NCBI RefSeq assembly: GCF_048060115.1
Contig: NZ_JBHMIM010000042.1
Span: 5,018-69,017 of the forward strand
Length of the DNA: 64,000 nucleotides
Direction: 5' to 3'
Source: Micromonospora_E sp048060115
GTDB taxonomy: Bacteria > Actinomycetota > Actinomycetes > Mycobacteriales > Micromonosporaceae
The translations under genes were made by a program, and so were the position numbers. Of this stretch, positions 48,807 to 57,488 are shown piece after piece (within the stretch, counting starts at the first letter, position 1; every line of letters begins with the position of its first letter). The notes below the pieces were generated by a model, which was given only the letters and a program-made list of their open reading frames with translations, was not told the DNA's origin and did no database searches.

Positions 48807-51800
48807 TCACGGTAGATCGACGACGACCGCTCCACTGTCGAGCGCCGTGGTGCTGGCGTTGGTTCGGCTGTCGTAGACGACCGTCCCGGTGGCCGCCTCC
48901 CGGACCCGGATCCAGAAGCGATCCTTGCCCTGCTCGCGCAGCGCCTCGTCGTTCAGCCCGACCATGTATTCGTAGTCGCCGGCACCGTTGACCGTGCCCC
49001 GGCCGTTGAACCGCACCTGCGGGCCGTCGACCACGTACCCCCGGTGGCTGGTCGCGGCGAACTCCCACTCGCCGACGCGCAGGCGCAGCGCCACCGGGCC
49101 CGGCCCGGTCGCGTCCGGCCCGGCCGCCGCGACGAACCCGAACTCGGCCCGCCCGGCCACCTGCTCGTCGGCGACGTACGCCCCCGCCGGCGAGGTGAAC
49201 CGGCCGGAGCCGGCGACGTGCCCGCCGTCGGCCCGGTGCACCGCCAGATAGCCGCCGGCCAGGGTGTGCGCGGCATCCCGGTCGTCGAGCACCGTGACAG
49301 CCGGCCGGTAGACGCCAGGCTCGGCGTAGGCGTGGCTGGCGACGCAGGCGGAGCCGTCGATCGTGCCGGTGCCGACGGCCCCGTCACCCCAGACCACCAG
49401 GCACCGGTGGGTGTCGTCGGCGCCGTTGTCGCTGAACGTCGCGGTGACGCTGACCTCAGCACCAGCCGCGACCGGCCCGGCCGGCCCGGTCACCGCGATG
49501 ATCACCGGGGCGGTGTTGACCGGCCGGATCGGCGCGATGCTCTCCAGGGTCGGCACCACCGGGACGATGGAGCCGTCGGCGGCGAACTCGAGCCGGTCGA
49601 TGGTGGTCTCCCGGTGCGTGCCGTCGCCGTCCGGGATGGCGAACCGGTGGTAGGCGATGTACCAGTCGTCGGTGCCCGGCACCCGCACCACCGAGTGGTG
49701 GCCGGTGCCTTTGATCCCCAACGACAGGTCCTTGCGCAGGATGGTGCCCCGCCGCTCGCTCCACGGCCCGAGCGGCGAGTCGCCGACGGCGTACGCCACC
49801 TGGTAGTCCTCGCTGCGGGTGTCGTTCTCCGACCACATGAAGTAGTAGCGGCCGTCCCGCTTGATGACGAACGCGCCCTCGTTGTATCCGGCCGGCCGGT
49901 GCGAGGTCACCTCGGCCGGGTCGAACGACACCATGTCCTCGTTGAGCTCGACCTGGTGGGCGTTGCCGTTGCCCCAGTACAGGTAGGAGCGGCCGTCGTC
50001 GTCGGTGAACACCGCCGGGTCGATCATCTGACCGGGGTACGTCCCGGCCGGCACCAGCGGCTCGCCGAGCGCGTCGCGGAACGGCCCGGTCGGGGAGTCG
50101 GCGACCGCGACACCCAGGTGCTTGCCGGTGTCGCCGGTGGCCTTTCCGCCGCTGAAGTAGAAGTACCACTTGCCGTCGCGTTCGGCGATCGTCGGTGCCC
50201 AGGCGCTGTTGTCCGCCCAGTCGACGTCGGTCTCCAGATCCAGGATCACCCCGTGGTCGGTCCAGTTGACCAGGTCAGCCGAGGAGAACACCGAGAACTT
50301 GGTGCCGCTCCAGCCGGCGAACCCGTCGGTGGTGGCGTAGAGGTAGAACCGGTCGCCGAAGACCGCGATGTTCGGGTCGGCGTACAGCCCGGGCAGCACC
50401 GGCGAGCGCATCAGTCGGGCTTCGACGGTCCAGGTCGCGGTGGTCCCGTCGGCGCCGGTGACCGTGTACGTCACCGGTGTGCTCAGGTCCCGTACGGTCC
50501 CGGAGGCCGGGTTGACCGTGGCGCCGGGGGCGAGGGTGAACTCCGGTGCCAGGGCGGTGACGTCGGCGTCCGGTCGCACCGGCAGAATCACCCGGCGGTC
50601 GTCGGCGTCGACGATCGCATCCACCTTGAGCTGCGGCACCGTCGCACCGGTGATCGCCGTCGGGTCACCGCCGATGGCGTACACCTCGTCGGCGGTCAAC
50701 GCCCGGCCGTAGATCCGGAAGTCGTCGACCTCACCGGCGAAGTACGGGTCGGCGCCGTACAGCGACCGTCCGATGTATCCGGCGTAGGCGCGGGTGCTGT
50801 CGTGCAGGTCCGCCGGGCGCACGGTGACGTCGGTGGCCCGGGCGATCGCGACTCCGTCGAGATACATCACGGCGGTACGGGTCGCCGAGTCGACGGTCAC
50901 CGCGAGGTGCTTCCACTCGCCGCCGGTCAGTGCCGACGACGCCCGCAGCTGCTTCTCGGCCTGCCAGCTGCCGGTGGTGACCGCCGAGAACAGCACCCCA
51001 CCGCCGTTGCGCGGCGTGCTGAACAGGTAGCGGTCGCTGTTCGGGCCGAGACCGTAGATCCACTGGTTGGCGGTGCTGGAGGCGTCCCACTTGACCCAGG
51101 TCGCCACGGTGGTGCTGGTGACCCCGGCGAACACGCCGTTGGGGATGGTGACGTACGGCGCGGTGGTGGAGCTGCTGGCGCCGCCGCTCATCTTGAACGA
51201 GCCGCTGCCGTCGACGCCGGTGCCGAACGCGGGGGTCCGCTCGTACCGGCCGTGCCGGCCCTGCCCGGAGGAGTCGGTGGCGACACTGCCGCCGGTCTCG
51301 TCGAACTCGTAGTGCACCAGCAGCCCGTCGGTCGGCTCCGGCCCGGGGTCCGGTCCGTGCGCGGCGAGCAGCGCGTCGTACTCGGTCTGGGTGACCGGCA
51401 GCACGGTGCCGTGGCGCGGGTGCGACGGTAGCGCGTAGTCACTCGACGGTGTCCAGTCACCGGAGGCGAGGTCGGTGGTCTCGAACGGGATGTAGCCGCG
51501 TCCGCCGAACTCGTCGATGAACAGGTACCACTTCTCCTCGGTGTTCGATTTGAAGATGGTGGGTCCCTCACCCTGGGACATCGAGCCTCGGCCGATGCAG
51601 TCGGTGAGGAAGTCCCATTCGGTGTCGCGCAACGACGTCGCCGTCTCGGCGAGGATGAACTTGCTGCACGGCGTCGACGAGGAGTTGTTGCGCTCGTCCT
51701 TGGTGAACCGGTAGTAGACGCCGTCGTGGTCGATCACCGTCGAGTCGATCACCGAGTAGCCGGGATCCACCCACACCTGCGGCTCGGAGAAGGTGTGGAA

Positions 51801-53606
51801 GTCCCGGGTGGTGGCGTACAGCATCTTGTTGTAGGTGCTCCCGGTGTGGTCCGGGTCGTTGGCCGCGTACAGCTTGGAAGCCCAGAAGACGACGTACGCG
51901 CCGATCGACGGGTCGTAGTACGTCTCCGGTGCCCAGGTGTTGCCGGCGGTGTCGGGGGAGACCTGGACCAGGCGCTGGTCGGTCCAGTTGACCAGGTCGG
52001 TGGATTCCCACACCATGATCGACTTGCTGCCGTGCCGCTGCGCACCGTCCCAGTTGCCGTTGCCGTGGATCCGCAGGTCGGTAGCGATCTGGTAGAACTT
52101 GTCACCCTCCGGGGAGCGGATGATGAACGGGTCGCGCAGCCCCTTCTCGCCGAGCGTCGAGGTGAGCACCGGCCGGCCGTCGTTGAGCTGCTGCCACCGC
52201 AGCGGGTCGTTGCCCTGGCTGAGGGCGAAGTAGACCTGTTCGCCGTCGGCGGTGCCCTCACCGGTGAAGTAGCTGAACAGGTAGCCGGTGCGGGCGGCTG
52301 GTGCCGGCAGTTCGGGCACGCTGGCGGTGAACTCGCGGGTGGCGCTGGCCGCGTTGCGGGTGACGGTGGCGGTCAGCGTGACGGTGGTGTCGCCGGCTCC
52401 GGCCGCTGGTCGGGTCACCGTGCCGTCGGTGGCGATCACCGCCGGGTCGCTGGACGTCCAGGCGACCGCTGTGCCGACGGCCCCCGCCGTGGGCAGGGTC
52501 AGGTTGCCGCGCACGTCGTCAACGTTGTGCACGGTCAGCGCCGTGGCGGCGTCGGCGACGATCTGCGCGTCGTCGAACTCGGCCAGTACGGTCACCTCGA
52601 AGGTCCTGGTGTCGGTGGCGGTGCCCCGGCTCAGGGTGGCGGTGAGCGTGGCCTGCGCGTCGGGCTGGCCGACGGCCGGTCGGGTCACCGTACCGTCGGT
52701 GGCGACCACCGCCGGGTCGCTGGACGTCCAGTCGATGGCCGAGCCGCCCGGCCCGGTTGCCAGCAGTGGGAGGTCGGCGGTGACCCGGCTGGTGTCGCCG
52801 AGGTCCAGCTCGGCCGCGTCGTGGGCGACGACCGCGGCCGCCGCGCGTGCACCGAGCTGGGCAGCTTCGTCGGCGGTGACCGCCCGGTCGTAGATGCGGA
52901 AGTCACGCACCCGACCGGCGAGGTAGCGGTCGCCGGTGTAGACCGAACGTCCGATGTAGTTTGCGGTGGTGGTGCCGCCGCCGATCGACCCGGGGGTGAT
53001 GGTGACCGCGGTGTTGCGGCCGACCTCGACCCCGTCCTCGTAGAGCACCCCGGTGGTGCCGGACTGGGTGTATGTGAGGTGCTTCCAGACGCCACGGGCG
53101 AGGTTGCGGGTCGGGTTCGGCCGGGTGTTCTGCTCGGTGGACCAGTTGCCGCTGGCGATCGCGGCGCGGAACTGGTCGCCGGTGGCGAACAGGTAGCCGT
53201 CGCCGGTGCCGCCGCTGGTGTTGCCTATCCCAAAGATGAAGTAGGGGGTGGCCTGCGCCGGGTCGATGAGCACGTCCATCGTCACGGTGACCGAGTCCAG
53301 GTCGCGTAGAACGTCGTCGGGCAGATCCACGTACGTGTCGGTGCCGTTGAGGCCGAGTCCTTCTTCACCGGACCAGTTGGCGGTGCCGTGCACGGTGCCG
53401 TGCCGGTCGTTGCCTGAGGCGTCGGTGGCGACGGTCCCGGCGGTGGCATCCAGTTCGTACCAGAGGACAAGTCCGTCGGTCGGTCCGGCGGCGGTGGCGG
53501 TGGTCGGGCCGGCGGCCAGCAGGCTGGCGGTGAGGGCGAGGGCGGCGAGTGATGCCAGGGCTGTTCGTCGTGGTCCGGCGGTACGCGGTCGATCCCGCTG
53601 CGGCAT
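48807..53606 (-). CDS. Secreted protein with two GH43 domains, two LamG domains and a PKD-like domain
   Basis: 1599 residues from ATG 53606 with GGAGGAGACAGTC ahead. Signal peptide (LASLAALALTASLLAAG), then LamG (42-255), two Ig-like repeats (ending ATREFTASVPELP), GH43 domain 1 (about 439-752; LRDPFIIRSP, WAPETYYDPS, GEGPTIF), LamG 2 (765-980), a linker Ig domain, GH43 domain 2 (about 1065-1350; GLYADPNIAVF, AWAPTIAERDG, YNEGAFVI), a PKD-like domain (1365-1445) and a C-terminal unit. GH43 enzymes act on arabinan and xylan side chains by Asp/Glu pairs with a third Asp. Two different catalytic domains suggest two linkages cleaved by one protein. Likely arabinose/xylose release from plant wall. 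Confidence 0.88.
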   Translation of the reverse strand: MPQRDRPRTAGPRRTALASLAALALTASLLAAGPTTATAAGPTDGLVLWYELDATAGTVATDASGNDRHGTVHGTANWSGEEGLGLNGTDTYVDLPDDVLRDLDSVTVTMDVLIDPAQATPYFIFGIGNTSGGTGDGYLFATGDQFRAAIASGNWSTEQNTRPNPTRNLARGVWKHLTYTQSGTTGVLYEDGVEVGRNTAVTITPGSIGGGTTTANYIGRSVYTGDRYLAGRVRDFRIYDRAVTADEAAQLGARAAAAVVAHDAAELDLGDTSRVTADLPLLATGPGGSAIDWTSSDPAVVATDGTVTRPAVGQPDAQATLTATLSRGTATDTRTFEVTVLAEFDDAQIVADAATALTVHNVDDVRGNLTLPTAGAVGTAVAWTSSDPAVIATDGTVTRPAAGAGDTTVTLTATVTRNAASATREFTASVPELPAPAARTGYLFSYFTGEGTADGEQVYFALSQGNDPLRWQQLNDGRPVLTSTLGEKGLRDPFIIRSPEGDKFYQIATDLRIHGNGNWDGAQRHGSKSIMVWESTDLVNWTDQRLVQVSPDTAGNTWAPETYYDPSIGAYVVFWASKLYAANDPDHTGSTYNKMLYATTRDFHTFSEPQVWVDPGYSVIDSTVIDHDGVYYRFTKDERNNSSSTPCSKFILAETATSLRDTEWDFLTDCIGRGSMSQGEGPTIFKSNTEEKWYLFIDEFGGRGYIPFETTDLASGDWTPSSDYALPSHPRHGTVLPVTQTEYDALLAAHGPDPGPEPTDGLLVHYEFDETGGSVATDSSGQGRHGRYERTPAFGTGVDGSGSFKMSGGASSSTTAPYVTIPNGVFAGVTSTTVATWVKWDASSTANQWIYGLGPNSDRYLFSTPRNGGGVLFSAVTTGSWQAEKQLRASSALTGGEWKHLAVTVDSATRTAVMYLDGVAIARATDVTVRPADLHDSTRAYAGYIGRSLYGADPYFAGEVDDFRIYGRALTADEVYAIGGDPTAITGATVPQLKVDAIVDADDRRVILPVRPDADVTALAPEFTLAPGATVNPASGTVRDLSTPVTYTVTGADGTTATWTVEARLMRSPVLPGLYADPNIAVFGDRFYLYATTDGFAGWSGTKFSVFSSADLVNWTDHGVILDLETDVDWADNSAWAPTIAERDGKWYFYFSGGKATGDTGKHLGVAVADSPTGPFRDALGEPLVPAGTYPGQMIDPAVFTDDDGRSYLYWGNGNAHQVELNEDMVSFDPAEVTSHRPAGYNEGAFVIKRDGRYYFMWSENDTRSEDYQVAYAVGDSPLGPWSERRGTILRKDLSLGIKGTGHHSVVRVPGTDDWYIAYHRFAIPDGDGTHRETTIDRLEFAADGSIVPVVPTLESIAPIRPVNTAPVIIAVTGPAGPVAAGAEVSVTATFSDNGADDTHRCLVVWGDGAVGTGTIDGSACVASHAYAEPGVYRPAVTVLDDRDAAHTLAGGYLAVHRADGGHVAGSGRFTSPAGAYVADEQVAGRAEFGFVAAAGPDATGPGPVALRLRVGEWEFAATSHRGYVVDGPQVRFNGRGTVNGAGDYEYMVGLNDEALREQGKDRFWIRVREAATGTVVYDSRTNASTTALDSGAVVVDLP

Positions 53607-53662
53607 GACTGTCTCCTCCAGGGAGGTGTCCGATTTCTTGTTTGAGATCCGGTATCAGTTGT

Positions 53663-53676
53663 TGTTAGCGTTAACA
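53663..53676 (-). promoter_or_regulatory. LacI-type operator ahead of the GH43 gene
   Basis: TGTTAGCGTTAACA, one mismatch from a perfect palindrome, in an unusually AT-rich patch. A further half-site TGTTAACC lies about 70 bases upstream. It differs from the CebR and rhamnose boxes, so another LacI protein, encoded elsewhere, is expected. Confidence 0.6.
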
Positions 53677-53826
53677 AAAGTTGGTGGACAGGAGCCGGGT
53701 CGTCGGTTCCGATTCGCTGCCGCGACACGGCTGTTGCGAGAGTGTTAACCGGGTCGTACCTTGTCGTCAAGGGTCGACGACCCGGCTTCCCGCCGCCGAC
53801 ACCAGCGGACGGTAAGGTCGCGCGGC

Positions 53827-55347
53827 ATGAGAACGGTCTACACGACAGCCGACTCCGACACCTTCCACCCGGCCCGACAGCGGCTGGTCGGCCAGGTCGG
53901 GAAGTGGGCGCGTCGGCAGCGGCGAACCGAACTCGACCCATTCGTGATCGAGACGCTGCTGGACCACCGGTGGAGCCACGGTGACGGTCTGCTCGGCCGG
54001 TGGCACCCCGACGACCTCACCGCCGCCCTGCTCGACTGGTTTCCCCGACAGGTCACCATGCACCCGCACGACTGGGACGCCGTCGTGCCGAGCGTACGGG
54101 GACTCGTCGACTTCCTGTTCGACGAAGGGCTCGCCGACCGGCACTGCGCCGATCGGGACCTGCTGCACAGGACGCTGGACGAGCTGGCCGGACCGGTCGC
54201 CGAGGCGCTGGCCGACGAGCGGCGCTACGGCCCGGCGAAGTACTGGGCCACCCGGATGATGCGCGACGGCGTCGACCCGACAGACAACGCGGCCGCCCAG
54301 GCGTTCATCGCCGACGTGCACGCCGGCCGGATCCCCGTCGACCGGGACCTGCTCAACCAGATCATGGCCAACCACCTGGCCGCGTCCGACCGCGCCCAAC
54401 GCCCACCGACCCTGCCACTGGTGGTCGTCCCGGACGACGCCGAGCTGCGCACGGCGGCCGAATCGTCGACGATCCTGCACCAGGTCCGGCAGTTGGTGAC
54501 CTGGATGGGCCAGGGCCGTACCCTGACCCCGAACGGCAACCTTCGGCTGGCCGACGCCCGGGAACTGGTCCCGCTGCTCGGCACCGCCGACGTGATCGAC
54601 CCGGCCGTCGGCGACCGGGTGTTCAAGACCCGCAGCAGCGAGGAGCTGTACGGGCTCTCGGTCGTCGTCGCCTGGGCCCGGGCCGCCCGAGTGGTTCGGG
54701 TGGTCAAGGGGCGGCTCGTGCCGGTCAAGAGCGCGGCCAAGCTGCTGACCGACCCGCTCGCCCTGGCCCAGCGGCTGTACGCGGCGCTGCCCGAGATCGG
54801 GGCGGCCGTGTGCGGCAGCGGCTGGAACGAGTCGTCGATGCGGTGGCGGTTCGACGACGCCGTCGTCATCGCGGCGTTCTCCCTCTGCTCGTCCGCCGGG
54901 CCGTTGCCGGTCCCGGCTCTGCGTGAGCTGCTGCACCAGTCGCTGGAGGAGTCGATGCTGGTGCCGAACGGCGGCACCGAGGAGCAGCAGCAGGCGTGGC
55001 GACGGCTCGCCCACAACGACGCCGACCGGCTGTTCGCGCGGCTGGCCGATCTCGGCGCGGTCCGGCTCACCGACGACGAGATCAGCCTGACGCCACTCGG
55101 CGCCGCGCTGGTCGCGCACCGTCTGCGCGAACAGGGCGTCGTGGTGCCGACCGTGGCGGAGCTGCTGGACGAGACCGCCGAGGTGGTGGTGGCGCTCGCC
55201 GCCGACAGCGATCCGGACAGCGCCGAACGGCTGCTGACCGCCTGGTGCGCCCACCAGCCGCAGAGCGGTCCCGCTGAGCTGCGGGCGCTCGCCCGGCGTA
55301 CCGACGACCGGAAACACCAGCGTCTCGCCCGGGCCTATGCGGGGTAG
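53827..55347 (+). CDS. Conserved hypothetical protein of 506 residues
   Basis: Start ATG 53827; the frame extends upstream but is not protein-like. The sequence is Leu/Arg-rich and mostly helical by composition, with repeated blocks of the type LLDHRWSHGDGLLGRWHPDD and WATRMMRDGVDPTDNAAAQA; the C-terminal part (from about 340) has winged-helix-like strings such as LFARLADLGAVRLTDDEISLT then LGAALVAHRL. No membrane segment or signal peptide. It resembles the uncharacterised actinobacterial proteins that occur with pRiA4b ORF-3 domains, but this is weak recall. Function unknown. Confidence 0.65.
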   Translation: MRTVYTTADSDTFHPARQRLVGQVGKWARRQRRTELDPFVIETLLDHRWSHGDGLLGRWHPDDLTAALLDWFPRQVTMHPHDWDAVVPSVRGLVDFLFDEGLADRHCADRDLLHRTLDELAGPVAEALADERRYGPAKYWATRMMRDGVDPTDNAAAQAFIADVHAGRIPVDRDLLNQIMANHLAASDRAQRPPTLPLVVVPDDAELRTAAESSTILHQVRQLVTWMGQGRTLTPNGNLRLADARELVPLLGTADVIDPAVGDRVFKTRSSEELYGLSVVVAWARAARVVRVVKGRLVPVKSAAKLLTDPLALAQRLYAALPEIGAAVCGSGWNESSMRWRFDDAVVIAAFSLCSSAGPLPVPALRELLHQSLEESMLVPNGGTEEQQQAWRRLAHNDADRLFARLADLGAVRLTDDEISLTPLGAALVAHRLREQGVVVPTVAELLDETAEVVVALAADSDPDSAERLLTAWCAHQPQSGPAELRALARRTDDRKHQRLARAYAG

Positions 55348-55441
55348 CCGTGCCGTCGAAGTCACCTACGACGGTGGCGCACAGCGGCAGGAGGCCGTCA
55401 GACTGGTCGAGGAGAACGGCGAATGGCGGGTCTGCCAGTGA
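55337..55441 (+). pseudogene. 34-codon fragment resembling the C-terminus of an NTF2-like lipoprotein
   Basis: Overlapping the previous gene by 11 bases, a frame starting at ATG 55337 ends in VTYDGGAQRQEAVRLVEENG and EWRVCQ. This is the end pattern of small actinobacterial secreted proteins of the DUF4878/NTF2 type. Nothing upstream continues it, so it is likely a leftover of a deleted gene. Confidence 0.45.
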
Positions 55442-55483
55442 CACCCGACCACCTGCCACGACAGTGACGGAGGACGGAGCGGG

Positions 55484-56197
55484 ATGATCGAGGCACTGCT
55501 GCCGGCCACGGCGGTCGCCCGCGAGGCGTTCGACGACAACGTCCCGGTCACCCTGTTCCCCGAGGAGTCCGCGGTGCTCGGCAACGCGGTCGACAAGCGC
55601 CGTCGTGAGTTCGGCACCGCACGCCGCTGCGCCCATGAAGCCCTCGCCGAGCTGGGCTTCCCCGGCGTACCGGTGCCGTCCGGTGCACGCCGCGAACCCC
55701 GCTGGCCGGCCGGGGTGGTCGGCAGCATCACCCACTGCGCCGGCTACCGCGCGGCGGTGGTGGCCCGGTCGGTCGACCTCACCACGGTCGGAATCGATGC
55801 CGAACCGCACGAGCCGCTGCCCGCCGGCGTCCTGAACAGCATCACCATGCCCGACGAACTCACCTGGCTGACCGCCCGCCGGGACAGCCACCCGCAGGTG
55901 CACTGGGACCGGCTGCTGTTCTGCGCCAAGGAAGCCGTCTACAAGGCGTGGTACCCGCTGGCGGAACGCTGGCTCGGCTTCGAGCAGGCGTACGTCGAGG
56001 CGAACCCCGGCCCCGACGGCACCGTCGCCCCCGGTTCCAGCGGCGCCGCCACCGACGGGGACTTCACCGCCCGGCTGCTGGTGCCCGGCCCGGCGTTGCC
56101 CGACGGCACGCCGCTGACCGGGTTCACCGGCCGGTGGCTGGCCCGCAACGGCCTGATCGTCGCCGCGATCAGCGTCCCGGCCGGCCCCGACGCTTGA
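55484..56197 (+). CDS. 4'-phosphopantetheinyl transferase (EntD/Npt type)
   Basis: 237 residues with GGAGGACGGAGCGGG ahead. Core motifs: GSITHCAGYRAAVVA, VGIDAEPHEPL (Mg-binding Asp) and FCAKEAVYKAWYP (KEAxYK). The enzyme transfers the pantetheine arm from CoA to acyl or peptidyl carrier proteins of polyketide and non-ribosomal peptide assembly lines. It stands alone here, as is common for a general-purpose activator. Its 3' end overlaps the convergent DUF1707 gene by 29 bases. Confidence 0.92.
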   Translation: MIEALLPATAVAREAFDDNVPVTLFPEESAVLGNAVDKRRREFGTARRCAHEALAELGFPGVPVPSGARREPRWPAGVVGSITHCAGYRAAVVARSVDLTTVGIDAEPHEPLPAGVLNSITMPDELTWLTARRDSHPQVHWDRLLFCAKEAVYKAWYPLAERWLGFEQAYVEANPGPDGTVAPGSSGAATDGDFTARLLVPGPALPDGTPLTGFTGRWLARNGLIVAAISVPAGPDA

Positions 56198-56768
56198 CCG
56201 TCACACCGCCCCAGAACGCCAACCCGCTGATGTGGATTCTCGGCCCGCCGGGGCTGCCCAGTCCGGCGGCCCGCTGACCAAAGTCGCCCATCACGCCCAC
56301 CCCGGTGATCGACACCTCGGCGTCATCCGGCACCACGATCTCGATCCCGCCCATGATCGCCCAGGCCTGGATCCGGATCACGTTCGCGTCGAGCTGCGCT
56401 TGTCGCAGGTCGAACCGGCCACCGCCCCAGAAGGCGAGCGCCCGCAACCTGCCCGGTGCCACCCACCGGCCCCGGCGGTCGACCCCGCTCATCACCGCGA
56501 CCGCCCACTGCGACGGCCGCGACGGCTCCAGACCGTGATCGCCCCGCCGGGCGACCGAGTCGGACACCGCACGGGGAATGTCCCGGGTCAGCGGCTCCAA
56601 CTCCGCGTACGTCCGGGCGGCGTACACCCGACCGAGTCGTTCGTCCAACTCGGGCAGATCGATCCGGCCCTCGGCGGCCGCGGCCCGCAGCACCTCCGCC
56701 ACCTGCTCGCGGTCGGCGTCGGAGGCCCGCAGCCGGTCTGGGGGCAGCCGGTCAGGAAGGTCACTCAC
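56169..56768 (-). CDS. DUF1707 domain protein with LiaF-like C-terminal part
   Basis: 199 residues from GTG 56768, which overlaps the NUDIX TGA as GTGA; a GTG two codons upstream is also possible. Residues 8-60 match DUF1707 (LRASDADREQVAEVLRAAAA, then GRIDLPELDERLGRVYAART), and the second half (FWGGGRFDLRQAQL, AIMGGIEIVVPDD, FWGGVTVKRR) looks like the beta-rich LiaF/DUF2154 repeat of cell-envelope stress proteins. No membrane helix. Function unknown. Confidence 0.82.
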   Translation of the reverse strand: MSDLPDRLPPDRLRASDADREQVAEVLRAAAAEGRIDLPELDERLGRVYAARTYAELEPLTRDIPRAVSDSVARRGDHGLEPSRPSQWAVAVMSGVDRRGRWVAPGRLRALAFWGGGRFDLRQAQLDANVIRIQAWAIMGGIEIVVPDDAEVSITGVGVMGDFGQRAAGLGSPGGPRIHISGLAFWGGVTVKRRGRPGR

Positions 56769-57304
56769 GCCCACAGCGTACCGAGCGTCGCCGGGTTCGT
56801 CGGATCAGTCAGGTAGCGCGCCAGCACCTCGGTGTGCAACGGGAACGCCAACCTGACCGGCTCGGTCACCACCAGCCACTCGGTGGCCTCCTCGGTCGCC
56901 ACCGACACCGGCAACGTCTCCGCCGGTCGGGGCGGCAGCACCCCGAAGATCAGCAGGCTGGCGCCGTTCGGCACGCTGCGCACGGCGTACAGTCGCACCT
57001 GGTCGGACCGCCCGGCCAGCCCGGTCTCCTCGCGCAGCTCGCGGACCACCGCCGTCCGCCAGTCCTCGCCGTACTCGATGAAACCGCCCGGCAGAGCCAG
57101 CTCGCCGCGCGCCGGCTCGATGTCGCGGCGCTGCACCACCACCCCGATCCCCTGTGGACTCGTCACCGGCACCAGGGCAACCGCCACCGGCGTCGGGTTG
57201 CGCCACACCTGCTGCCCACAGTGGTCACAGGACCGGGGCCAGTCGGCGTCGGCCGGGTAGCGGGCACCGCACGACGAGCAGAACGAGTAGGGCACGCCAG
57301 TCAC
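56765..57304 (-). CDS. NUDIX hydrolase with N-terminal zinc ribbon
   Basis: 179 residues; GTG 57304 is the probable start (another GTG at 57295). Four Cys in CSSCGARYPADAD and CDHCG make a zinc ribbon as in NADH pyrophosphatase NudC and related proteins. The Nudix box GGFIEYGEDWRTAVVRELRE then ETG supplies the metal ligands. It hydrolyses a nucleoside diphosphate linked to some X; NAD(H), ADP-ribose or NDP-sugars are possible. Short compared with NudC, so not a typical NudC. It may be co-transcribed with the DUF1707 gene, whose GTG it overlaps. Confidence 0.87.
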   Translation of the reverse strand: MTGVPYSFCSSCGARYPADADWPRSCDHCGQQVWRNPTPVAVALVPVTSPQGIGVVVQRRDIEPARGELALPGGFIEYGEDWRTAVVRELREETGLAGRSDQVRLYAVRSVPNGASLLIFGVLPPRPAETLPVSVATEEATEWLVVTEPVRLAFPLHTEVLARYLTDPTNPATLGTLWA

Positions 57305-57488
57305 AGCGTCCGACGATACGCCGGTCGCCGGGCCGGGCCCGCTGTCACCTATCCGACCGCCGGCGGGCACCCGCCGGCCGCGCCCGGTCGGGGATCCTGA
57401 CCCGCTGGGCCCGGCATCTGGACACCACCAGCGCAGCTACCTGCGCCGGTCGCTGCGCTGGTTGGACCGGCGGCGGTAGCCTGCGGCG

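Noticed and set aside
57305..57488. Small hidden gene before the formamidase (plus-strand frame ending near 57478)
   Set aside because: The frame ends in a coding-like RSYLRRSLRWLDRRR stretch but has no credible start or upstream part; probably chance or a tiny remnant.
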